DNA from: Candidatus Dormiibacterota bacterium
Lineage (GTDB): Bacteria > Chloroflexota > Dormibacteria > UBA8260
Assembly (NCBI GenBank): GCA_955652545.1
Contig: CATPCA010000360.1
Span: 1 to 7,171, forward strand
DNA length: 7,171 nucleotides
Reading direction: 5' to 3'
Shown here: positions 1 through 5,527 of the stretch, one piece after another
How the letters are laid out: each line of letters starts with the position of its first letter
Numbering within the stretch: the stretch's first letter is position 1
Translations under genes and position numbers: made by a program
The notes under the pieces: generated by a model
Databases searched by the model: none
What the model saw: only the letters and a program-made list of their open reading frames with translations
Told to the model about the DNA's origin: nothing

Positions 1-1
1 G

Positions 2-253
2 GTGACCGAGCCGTTCACCGTCGAACCCGGCAAGATCGTCGCGGACGTCATGCAGCTGCTCGCCAACGCGCTCGGTGAGGTCGTGCCCCCCGACGCGCAG
101 ATGCACCTGCTCAACGCCCAGCGCGAGTTGCTCCTGGCCCTGGCGGTGATCATCGAGCACAACAGCACGCGCACGCCTCGACAGCCGCGCGGCCGGCGCC
201 GTGCGCCCAAGGAACCAACGACGAGGCGCCCCAAGCGCGTCGAGCTGGATTGA
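2..253 (+). CDS. Small hypothetical protein with basic C-terminal tail
   Basis: I do not recognise this 83-residue protein and assign no function. It reads from a GTG at the window edge to TGA at 251-253; because only one base precedes the GTG, the true start could lie further upstream. Residues 11-25 and about 31-53 look like two amphipathic helices rich in Leu, Ala and Val, joined by a VVPPD turn. Residues 57-80 form a strongly basic, Arg/Lys/Pro-rich, probably disordered tail. There is no signal peptide, membrane segment or cysteine. A helical hairpin plus cationic tail could fit a nucleic-acid- or membrane-surface-associated accessory protein, but that is only inference. The stop codon overlaps the TTG start of the Nudix gene by two bases, so the two are probably translationally coupled. 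I am fairly sure it is a real gene because codon use and the coupled overlap agree. Confidence 0.65.
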   Translation: MTEPFTVEPGKIVADVMQLLANALGEVVPPDAQMHLLNAQRELLLALAVIIEHNSTRTPRQPRGRRRAPKEPTTRRPKRVELD

Positions 254-795
254 CCCGGCGCGATCGCCAGCCCAAACGACCGTCGCAGGTGGTCGTCGAC
301 GGGGTCGCCTGGCCGGTCCAGGGTGCCCAGGCCGCGATCGTCGACGGACCACGCGTGCTGCTGCAACTGCGTCCGTTCCCGCCGGGGTGGGAGCTGCCCG
401 GCGGCCATGTCGAGCCGGACGAGGACCCCGCGGCGACCGCGGTGCGGGAGACAGAAGAGGAGACCGGGTACCGGGTCAACATCCGTGGCCTCGTCGGCGT
501 GTACTCGTGGAGCGGCCTGCGCAACGCGGCGGACGCGGTGTTCCTCGCCGAGCTGGCCGGCGGCGAACGGCACTGGAGCATCGAGTCGTTGCGCACGGTG
601 TTCGTGACCGCCGACGACCTCCCCCTCACCGCGTTTCCCTGGTGCCGTCAGCGGGTCTATGACGCGCTGGCGCGTTCCGAGGGCGCACCTCCCGTGCACC
701 GCATCCAGCCGGTGACGCTGCGCAGCGTCGCCGCCTTCAGCAGCAGCTGGTTGGCAGCCCCCGTCGACCGGATGCGCAAGCGCATGGGCTCGTGA
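250..795 (+). CDS. Nudix hydrolase with C-terminal extension
   Basis: This 181-residue cytoplasmic protein should hydrolyse a nucleoside diphosphate linked to another moiety, using divalent metal; the substrate cannot be read from the sequence. A complete Nudix box lies at residues 52-74 with the GX5EX7REUXEEXGU pattern: G52, E58, R66-E67, E70-E71, G73. The hydrophobic U position after RE is Thr68, a mild deviation. The fold begins near residue 15 and the preceding residues are basic. After the domain, about 30 residues (150-181) continue with a Ser/Ala stretch and end in a basic cluster, RMRKRMGS. The start taken is TTG at 250, which overlaps the upstream stop; a GTG at 289 is an alternative, and neither has a strong Shine-Dalgarno. 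The stop overlaps the GTG of the exchanger gene by four bases, so the three genes probably form one operon. A house-cleaning role or ADP-ribose/ADP-sugar hydrolysis are both possible. Confidence 0.88.
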   Translation: MTRRDRQPKRPSQVVVDGVAWPVQGAQAAIVDGPRVLLQLRPFPPGWELPGGHVEPDEDPAATAVRETEEETGYRVNIRGLVGVYSWSGLRNAADAVFLAELAGGERHWSIESLRTVFVTADDLPLTAFPWCRQRVYDALARSEGAPPVHRIQPVTLRSVAAFSSSWLAAPVDRMRKRMGS

Positions 796-1778
796 CCCAG
801 GCACTGCTGTTCAGCGGCGCCCTCGTTCTCATCGTCGCCGCGTCCGAGCTGTTCACCAACGCGGTGGAGTGGGCAGGGTTCGGCATGAAGCTGGCCAGCG
901 GGGCCACCGGCAGCCTTCTCGCCGCGCTGGGCACCTCATTGCCTGAGACGTTTGTCCCGGTGGTCGCGCTGATCAGCCAGAAACCGTCCGCCGCGGCGGT
1001 GGCGAGCGGGGCGGTGCTGGGGTCGCCCTTCCTCCTGCTCGGCGTCGGCGTGGCCATCACCGGTCTGGCGGTGGTGCTGCGTCGCGACAGCACCCTGCGC
1101 ATCGACAGGGGTCAGGCTCGTCGTGACCTCGGCGTGTTCATCGGCGCCTTCTCGGTGGTGCTGGTGGCGATCGTGCTCCCGACTGCGGTGCGGATCGTTG
1201 TCGGCGTCGGGCTGCTCGCCACCTACGGCCTCTACGTTCGCGCCACCCTGCGCGGGGGAAGCCCGACTGGTGACATGCCCGAGCCGTTGCACCTGCTGCG
1301 CCGCCACCGGGGCGAACCGCCGGCATGGAGCGTCGTCGTTCAGCTGCTGGTGTCGGTGGCGATGCTGGCGGTCGGCTCAGAGCTGTTCGTCTCCGCCCTC
1401 AACGACACTGCCATGGCCCTGCACGCCGACCCCCTCACCCTCGCGCTGATCGTGGTGCCGGTTGCCACAGAGCTGCCCGAGACCTTCAACAGCGTTCTCT
1501 GGGTGCGCAGCGGCAACGACAGCCTCGCCTTCGGCAACGTCGCCGGGTCGGCCGCGTTCCAGTCATGCGTTCTCGGGTTCGTGGGGCTCACGTTCACGCC
1601 GTGGCGTCCCGGGTTCAGCGGCATCCTCGGCGGCCTGTTCACCCTCGCCGTTGCAGTCGGCCTGTTGCTGCTGCTGCGCAATGGCAGCGCACGCGGGCGC
1701 TGGCTTCTGCTTGCCGGCATCCCATGGGTGGCGTACGTCGCCGCCGAGGTCATCAGCGGCGGTCACCTCGGCGGCTGA
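792..1778 (+). CDS. Na+/Ca2+ exchanger family (CaCA) membrane protein
   Basis: This 328-residue integral membrane protein belongs to the Ca2+:cation antiporter superfamily (prokaryotic YrbG/NCX_Mj type), which exchanges Ca2+ or another cation for Na+ or H+ across the inner membrane. Two alpha-repeats are visible. Repeat 1 has GTSLPE at 47-52 followed by a GAVLGS segment at 73-78. Repeat 2 has ATELPE at 225-230 followed by GNVAGS at 248-253. The key glutamates E52 and E230 are kept. About ten hydrophobic segments split around a charged cytoplasmic loop at 150-180, as expected for two inverted halves. Repeat 1 has lost the usual GNV asparagine (here GAV) and the polar residue that follows GS, and repeat 2 carries Gln257 where NCX_Mj has Asp240. 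Cation selectivity is therefore uncertain. The GTG start overlaps the Nudix stop (GTGA). The CaCA family call is firm; the transported ion is not. Confidence 0.87.
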   Translation: MTQALLFSGALVLIVAASELFTNAVEWAGFGMKLASGATGSLLAALGTSLPETFVPVVALISQKPSAAAVASGAVLGSPFLLLGVGVAITGLAVVLRRDSTLRIDRGQARRDLGVFIGAFSVVLVAIVLPTAVRIVVGVGLLATYGLYVRATLRGGSPTGDMPEPLHLLRRHRGEPPAWSVVVQLLVSVAMLAVGSELFVSALNDTAMALHADPLTLALIVVPVATELPETFNSVLWVRSGNDSLAFGNVAGSAAFQSCVLGFVGLTFTPWRPGFSGILGGLFTLAVAVGLLLLLRNGSARGRWLLLAGIPWVAYVAAEVISGGHLGG

Positions 1779-1850
1779 GGCAGGCGCAGCGACGCGACCG
1801 CGACAATGGGCGCGCCGCGACCCGACGTGCGCGGACCACGATCGGCGCAC

Positions 1851-1858
1851 GAGGAGGG
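1851..1858 (+). promoter_or_regulatory. Shine-Dalgarno of the SDR gene
   Basis: A GAGGAGGG stretch ends six bases before the GTG at 1865 and fixes the start of the dehydrogenase, since the reading frame itself stays open upstream to 1325. The 86-base gap from 1779 to 1864 has no clear terminator or promoter that I can defend; a weak GACAAT at 1802-1807 is the best -10 candidate. Confidence 0.75.
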
Positions 1859-1864
1859 ACTCAC

Positions 1865-2770
1865 GTGAATCTCGACGGGAAGGTCGCTGTTGTCACCGGC
1901 AGTGGTCGCGGCATCGGCCGGGCGTATGCGCGTGCGCTCGCCGATGCAGGCTGCGCGGTGGTCATCAACGACATCGATTCGGAGGTGGCCGAGCAAACGG
2001 TCAAGGAGTTGACCGACGCCGGCCACAGGGCGGTCGCCGAGGTGGCCGCGGTGGGCAGCACCGAGGCCGCCGAGCGTCTGGTGCAACGTGCCGTCCAGAG
2101 CTTCGATGGCATCGACATCATGTGCACCAATGCAGGCATCCTCCGCGACAAGGTGCTCTGGAAGATGACCGATGAGGACTTCGACAAGGTCATCGAGACG
2201 CACCTGCGTGGCACGTTCACGTGCGCGCGCGCCGCAGCAGTGCGGATGCGCGAGCAAGGCCGCGGTGGCCGTATTGTGGTGGTTGCGTCGTGGGCCGGCC
2301 AGCGAGGCAACTTCGGCCAGACCAACTACGCGGGCGCCAAAGCGGGAATCGCCGCTTTCGCGCGCACATGGGCGATGGAGCTGGCGCGCGCCGAGATCAC
2401 CGTCAACGCCATCGTGCCCAACGCGCTCACCCGGATGATCGCCAGCATCCCCGGGATGGCGGAGATGGTCGAGGCTGCGCAGACGGGTCAGCCGCTGCCT
2501 GACACGGTCCGCAAGGAGATGGGCATGGGCATGCCCGAGGACGTCGCGCCGCTGCTTGTGTTCCTGGCCTCGGATGCCGCCAGGGACGTCACCGGGCAGT
2601 GCATCGGGCTTGGCGGCGACAAGCTGTCGCTGTGGTCGCACCCGCAGGAGATCGTCGCCGAATATCGCGACGGCGGCTGGACGGCGGACGCCATTGCCGA
2701 GATCTGGCCGACATCGCTCGGCGCGCGGCTGGAGACGTACGGCATCCCCTTCCTCGGAGGCGCAGGCTGA
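1865..2770 (+). CDS. Short-chain dehydrogenase, MFE-2/3-hydroxyacyl-CoA type
   Basis: This 301-residue cytoplasmic oxidoreductase has the classical SDR Rossmann fold. The cofactor motif TGSGRGIG is at 11-18, Asp36 at the end of the second strand suggests NAD(H) preference, and a TNAG motif lies at 88-91. The catalytic Ser142 and the YxxxK pair Y155/K159 are present. The stretch from 92 to 118 (ILRDK, KMTDEDFD, then THLRGTF) resembles the dehydrogenase domain of peroxisomal multifunctional enzyme 2 (HSD17B4), where His replaces the usual catalytic Asn; here it is His113. A beta-oxidation-type (3R)-hydroxyacyl-CoA or steroid substrate is therefore plausible but not shown. The normal SDR core ends near GLGGDK (248-253), and about 48 further residues (LSLWSHPQEI onward) form an extension. 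The GTG start is supported by its Shine-Dalgarno. A TSUP permease follows after 19 bases and may be co-transcribed. Confidence 0.9.
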   Translation: MNLDGKVAVVTGSGRGIGRAYARALADAGCAVVINDIDSEVAEQTVKELTDAGHRAVAEVAAVGSTEAAERLVQRAVQSFDGIDIMCTNAGILRDKVLWKMTDEDFDKVIETHLRGTFTCARAAAVRMREQGRGGRIVVVASWAGQRGNFGQTNYAGAKAGIAAFARTWAMELARAEITVNAIVPNALTRMIASIPGMAEMVEAAQTGQPLPDTVRKEMGMGMPEDVAPLLVFLASDAARDVTGQCIGLGGDKLSLWSHPQEIVAEYRDGGWTADAIAEIWPTSLGARLETYGIPFLGGAG

Positions 2771-2789
2771 ACGGACCCCGGTTGCCCCG

Positions 2790-3536
2790 ATGAGCCTGCG
2801 CGACGCGCTGCTGGTGCTGGCGGGCGGCCTGGTGGCGGGCATCGCCAACACCATCGCCGGCGGCGGGTCGCTGCTCACCTTCCCGCTGCTGGTCGCGCTG
2901 GGCCTGCCGCCATTGGACGCCAACGTCACCAACACCGTGGGCATCGCCCCAGCGGCGGTCGGCGGCGTGCTCGGCTACCAGCGTGAGCTCGCCGGGCAAC
3001 GGCAGCGGCTGATCGGGCTCCTGCCCTACGCCGTGGTCGGGGCGGTCGTCGGGGCAGTGCTGCTGCTGACCACGCCGGCTGGCGTGTTCACCCGGGTGGT
3101 ACCCGCGCTCATCGTGGTGGCATGCCTGGTGCTGCTCGCGCAACGGCCACTTGCTCGCGTGGTCGACAAGCGGCGGCGCACTCGCTCGTCGTTGCTCCGG
3201 GCGGGCCTCTTTGTGACGGCCGTCTACGGCGGCTACTTCGGCGCCGCGGTCAGCGTCCTGGTGCTGGCACTTTTCGCGGTCACCATCGACGACTCGCTGC
3301 AGCGGCTCAACGCCCTCAAGGTGCCGTTCGCGGGTGCGATGAACCTGGTGTCGGGACTCGTGTTCGCCATCTTCGGACCGGTGCACTGGGTGTACGTGCT
3401 CGCCCTCGCCCCGGCGACCCTGGTGGGCGGACGGATCGGGGCCTCCCTGGCCCGGCGCGTACCGGATCACCCGCTGCGCATCGCGGTCGTTGTGCTCGGG
3501 CTCGGCGCCGCGGTCTGGCTGCAGCTCACCCGCTGA
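2790..3536 (+). CDS. TSUP family (TauE/SafE) membrane permease
   Basis: This 248-residue membrane protein of the TSUP/TauE-SafE family has about eight hydrophobic segments, the family's usual size. Members export or import sulfite, sulfoacetate, sulfolactate or other organic anions; the substrate here cannot be inferred. The N-terminal signature runs over residues 16-50 (GIANTIAGGGSLLTFPLL, then the Asn-rich NVTNTVG). The second internal repeat runs over 146-177 (YGGYFGAAVSVLVL, ending LNALK), which matches the usual GGYFGAGxG...NxxK pattern except that AAVS replaces the glycine-rich part. A basic cytoplasmic loop, DKRRRTR, lies at 126-132. The ATG start at 2790 has only a weak ribosome binding site and lies 19 bases after the SDR stop, so re-initiation from the upstream gene is likely. 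No sulfur-metabolism gene is nearby to give context. Confidence 0.87.
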   Translation: MSLRDALLVLAGGLVAGIANTIAGGGSLLTFPLLVALGLPPLDANVTNTVGIAPAAVGGVLGYQRELAGQRQRLIGLLPYAVVGAVVGAVLLLTTPAGVFTRVVPALIVVACLVLLAQRPLARVVDKRRRTRSSLLRAGLFVTAVYGGYFGAAVSVLVLALFAVTIDDSLQRLNALKVPFAGAMNLVSGLVFAIFGPVHWVYVLALAPATLVGGRIGASLARRVPDHPLRIAVVVLGLGAAVWLQLTR

Positions 3537-3546
3537 CGCGGCAACG

Positions 3547-4353
3547 TCACCCCGTCGGCGGTGGCGCCGGTGGAAAGTCGGGCCCCGGTGCGAACCCGCC
3601 CGGTGGGAACCCGCCCGGTGGCGGCGCGCCTCCCCGCGGCCAGGCTGCGCTGAGCGGGCCGCCGGACTCGACCATCAGCGCCACCGCGTTGGCAAGGACC
3701 GTCAACCCCAGGGCGATGAGGATCAAGGTGAATCCCAGCGCGGCGTGGATGTCGAAGAAGGCGTCGAGGGCGCCGCCCAGGCCCGCCGACTGCAGCGAGC
3801 CATTCGCTGCGCCGCTGCTGTCGAGCTTGTTGACGATGGCCGAATGCGCCGTCGCGCTGTTGACGACCACGAGAACGGCGGCGAGCAGCGCCGACCCACC
3901 GGCCGCGAATCGGCCGGCGCGAGCACGAAGAGCGCCCCCGAGGATCCCGACGACGATGAGCACGAGCACCATCACCATCAGCGGCTGCACGCCGATGCCG
4001 AGCGGGGGCGCCTGCGCGGACGGCGAGACAGCCAGCGGCGAGGTCGGGGTCGAGCTCGAGGTCGTCGGGCAGCCCGGGACGTTGACCTGCGCTGTCGGCT
4101 CGCTGCCGGTCACCATGCTGAGCCCGCTGTAGTTGTAGAAGTCGTGCCCGTTCAGGGCCTGCAGGCAGGCGGCCGACACGGCCGCGCCGCTGCTGTTGCC
4201 GGACCCACCGATGGATCCAAGGCTGCCGAGCGCCGCGCTGGCCGCGGAGGTGTTGCACGACACCCCGATGAACGGCAGCAGGAAGCAGAGCGCAGCGAGC
4301 ACCAGCAGGATCGGTGACGCGCCTCGCGATGCCTTGTCGACGTCCTTGAGCAT
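3547..4353 (-). CDS. Four-helix membrane protein with Pro/Gly-rich tail, unknown function
   Basis: I do not recognise this 268-residue protein. It begins with a short charged segment and a strong membrane helix at about 14-32 (ending FIGVSC). An outside region of about 90 residues follows, Ser/Gly/Thr-rich with cysteines at 33, 63 and 95 and a short ordered-looking motif, ALNGHDFYNYSG. Three more helices lie at about 124-142, 148-166 and 204-227. The cytoplasmic C-terminus, from about 233, is low-complexity Pro/Gly/Phe with two tandem PPGGF units. Such tails are common on actinobacterial membrane proteins. The ATG at 4353 is chosen because a GGGAGGGAG ribosome site sits eight bases upstream; the longer open frame to 4554 overlaps csaA and is rejected. 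It lies 64 bases downstream of csaA on the same strand, and its stop codon faces the TSUP stop across 10 bases. Confidence 0.75.
   Translation of the reverse strand: MLKDVDKASRGASPILLVLAALCFLLPFIGVSCNTSAASAALGSLGSIGGSGNSSGAAVSAACLQALNGHDFYNYSGLSMVTGSEPTAQVNVPGCPTTSSSTPTSPLAVSPSAQAPPLGIGVQPLMVMVLVLIVVGILGGALRARAGRFAAGGSALLAAVLVVVNSATAHSAIVNKLDSSGAANGSLQSAGLGGALDAFFDIHAALGFTLILIALGLTVLANAVALMVESGGPLSAAWPRGGAPPPGGFPPGGFAPGPDFPPAPPPTG
3592..3621. repeat. Two tandem copies of a 15-base unit
   Basis: The unit GAACCCGCCCGGTGG occurs at 3592-3606 and again, unchanged, at 3607-3621. It is in phase with the minus-strand membrane-protein gene and encodes the two tandem PPGGF units in its tail. The perfect identity suggests a recent slippage duplication. 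Confidence 0.85.
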
Positions 4354-4361
4354 GCTCCGCG

Positions 4362-4370
4362 CTCCCTCCC
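4362..4370 (-). promoter_or_regulatory. Shine-Dalgarno of the four-helix membrane protein
   Basis: On the minus strand this reads GGGAGGGAG, eight bases before the ATG at 4353-4351. It decides the start of the downstream gene. A possible -10 element, TACAGT (minus strand, 4395-4390), lies a little further upstream in the 64-base gap after csaA, so the gene may have its own promoter; that part is weak. Confidence 0.7.
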
Positions 4371-4417
4371 CGATGGCCGTTGTAGGGGCACTGTACGGCG
4401 TGGCCACGGCCCGTGCG

Positions 4418-4774
4418 TCAGCCGATGCGATCGCCCACACTGCAATCGCCGTCCGGCCGCAGGAGGGCGACGCGCTCCGAACCGTGTTGATACGCACCCA
4501 CCACCAGGACCTCGCTGCGCACCTGCCCGACCTGGCGCGCGGGAAGGTTGACAACCGCCACCACCAGCGAGCCGATCAGCTGAGCGGGCGTGTAGTTGTC
4601 GGTGACCCGCGCCGATGACGTGCGCCGACCCAGCTCGCCGAAATCGATGAGCATGCGGTAAGCCGGGCGCCGTGCCTGCGGAACCGGCGCGCATTCGACA
4701 ACACGGCCGACGCGCATGTCGATCTCGAAGAAGCGTTCGCTGGGCACGACGCGCTCGGCCGCGGAGTCGCTCAC
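4418..4774 (-). CDS. csaA: CsaA, OB-fold tRNA-binding / chaperone-like protein
   Basis: This 118-residue cytoplasmic protein matches the CsaA family, a dimeric OB fold related to the tRNA-binding domain of EMAP II and methionyl-tRNA synthetase. Bacillus CsaA has been described as a chaperone with affinity for export precursors and SecA, and the fold also binds tRNA. The family motifs are all present: FEIDMRVGRV at 16-25, ARRPAYRMLIDFG at 34-46, SSARVTDNYTPAQLIG at 53-68, VVAVVNLPARQVG at 71-83, SEVLVVGA at 87-94, and a closing VALLRPDG...VGDRIG. Length is near the family's usual 110 residues. It starts with GTG at 4774-4772 and has no Shine-Dalgarno, but a GATACT box is six bases upstream, so leaderless translation is likely. 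It is divergent from the lprG-like gene, and the four-helix membrane protein follows it. A functional link to either neighbour is not evident. Confidence 0.93.
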   Translation of the reverse strand: MSDSAAERVVPSERFFEIDMRVGRVVECAPVPQARRPAYRMLIDFGELGRRTSSARVTDNYTPAQLIGSLVVAVVNLPARQVGQVRSEVLVVGAYQHGSERVALLRPDGDCSVGDRIG

Positions 4775-4780
4775 CGCGCG

Positions 4781-4786
4781 AGTATC
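4781..4786 (-). promoter_or_regulatory. Candidate -10 box for leaderless csaA
   Basis: On the minus strand the hexamer is GATACT, a reasonable -10 element. It ends six bases before the csaA GTG, which places the expected transcription start at or next to the start codon. This fits the missing Shine-Dalgarno. No -35 element is obvious. Confidence 0.5.
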
Positions 4787-4808
4787 GGGCGCTGCCGCGA
4801 GCGCTGTC

Positions 4809-4814
4809 TATACT
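4809..4814 (+). promoter_or_regulatory. Candidate -10 box for the lprG-MFS operon
   Basis: The hexamer TATACT differs from the TATAAT consensus at one position and stands out in a GC-rich setting. It lies 28 bases before the lprG start, predicting a leader of about 20 bases that contains the Shine-Dalgarno. No good -35 match is seen at 16-18 bases upstream. Confidence 0.55.
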
Positions 4815-4830
4815 CGCCGCAGCCAACAGA

Positions 4831-4836
4831 GGGAGG
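4831..4836 (+). promoter_or_regulatory. Shine-Dalgarno of the lprG-like gene
   Basis: GGGAGG lies six bases before the GTG at 4843 and selects this start over the longer open frame, which reaches back to 4672 through csaA. Confidence 0.75.
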
Positions 4837-4842
4837 CGACGC

Positions 4843-5526
4843 GTGCGTTTCGCGGGCCGTGTGCTCACCGCCGGGGCCGCTGTGGCCTTGCTGTCGTCGT
4901 GCGGCACGCCGCCGCCGGATCCCGCCCAACTGCTGCGTGACGCCAAGCAGAGCGTCGACTCGGCGTCGTCGCTCCATTTCACGCTCACCAGCGCAAACGT
5001 CGCCGGCACCGGGACGCTGATCTCCGGCGGACAGGGGGTGGCGAAGCGACCCGACGGGTTCGCCGGCACCCTGACCGTGGTTGCCGCCGGGTTCACCGTG
5101 AGCGTCGACGTCGTGTCGATCGGTGGCGTGTTCTATGCACGCACCCCGCTCGGCAGCGGATTCGACAAGACCGACCCTGCCAAGTACGGATTCGGTGACC
5201 CGGGCAAGTTCCTCGATCCCAACAACGGCCTGTCCAGCCTGCTGTCGGTCTGCTCCTCGCCATCCAACGGCAACGGCGATCGACTCAACGGCGAGCAGCT
5301 GGACGAGGTGACCTGCGCCATGCCGGGTGCACGTGTCGCCGCGCTCCTGACCAGCGCCGACCCGTCACAGCCGGTGCAAGCCACCGTTGGAGTCGATTCC
5401 ACCACGCACCAGCTGCGCAGGGTGGTCATGGTCGGGCCCTTCTTCGACAAGGCGCACCCAAGCACGTTCACCGTGGTTCTCGACAACTACGGCCAGAACG
5501 TCACGATCACGCCCCCGGCCGGCTGA
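4843..5526 (+). CDS. lprG: LprG-like lipoprotein (LppX/LprAFG family)
   Basis: This 227-residue precursor is a secreted, lipid-anchored protein. A short Arg-containing n-region and a hydrophobic h-region lead to the lipobox LSSC at 17-20, so Cys20 should be lipidated. The mature part fits the LppX_LprAFG fold, whose hydrophobic cavity binds acylated lipids: HFTLT at 45-49, a strand pattern through FTVSVDVVSIGGVFYA (84-99), the signature DPAKYGFGDPGKFLDPNNGL at 111-130, and a closing YGQNVTITPPAG. M. tuberculosis LprG, about 236 residues, carries triacylglyceride and lipoglycans to the outer envelope together with the MFS protein Rv1410c. The next gene here is that type of transporter, one base after the stop codon, which strongly supports the call. 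Cys137 and Cys158 could form a disulfide, which I do not recall in the mycobacterial protein. Orthology to LprG rather than LprA, LprF or LppX rests on the gene pair. Confidence 0.88.
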   Translation: MRFAGRVLTAGAAVALLSSCGTPPPDPAQLLRDAKQSVDSASSLHFTLTSANVAGTGTLISGGQGVAKRPDGFAGTLTVVAAGFTVSVDVVSIGGVFYARTPLGSGFDKTDPAKYGFGDPGKFLDPNNGLSSLLSVCSSPSNGNGDRLNGEQLDEVTCAMPGARVAALLTSADPSQPVQATVGVDSTTHQLRRVVMVGPFFDKAHPSTFTVVLDNYGQNVTITPPAG

Positions 5527-5527
5527 G

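Noticed and set aside
1325..1864. Longer N-terminus for the SDR
   Set aside because: The 180 extra codons are Arg-rich, overlap the exchanger gene, and the SDR fold plus a strong ribosome site begin at 1865.
1763..2944. 393-codon open frame on the minus strand
   Set aside because: It is antisense to the SDR and the start of the TSUP gene, with shadow-like composition and no motif.
3122..4132. 336-codon open frame on the plus strand
   Set aside because: It crosses the TSUP gene out of frame and then runs antisense to the four-helix membrane protein; both real genes have clear membrane segments and this frame has none.
4243..4278. Lipobox in the four-helix membrane protein (FIGVSC at residues 28-33)
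   Set aside because: The -3 position is Gly instead of Leu/Val/Ile, and the stretch preceding Cys33 is better read as an ordinary first membrane helix. Lipidation is not excluded, only unsupported.
4354..4554. Longer N-terminus for the four-helix membrane protein
   Set aside because: It would overlap csaA and adds Arg-rich sequence; the ATG at 4353 has a good ribosome site.
4672..4842. Longer N-terminus for the LprG-like protein
   Set aside because: It runs antisense through csaA and would bury the signal peptide; the GTG at 4843 gives a correct lipoprotein signal.
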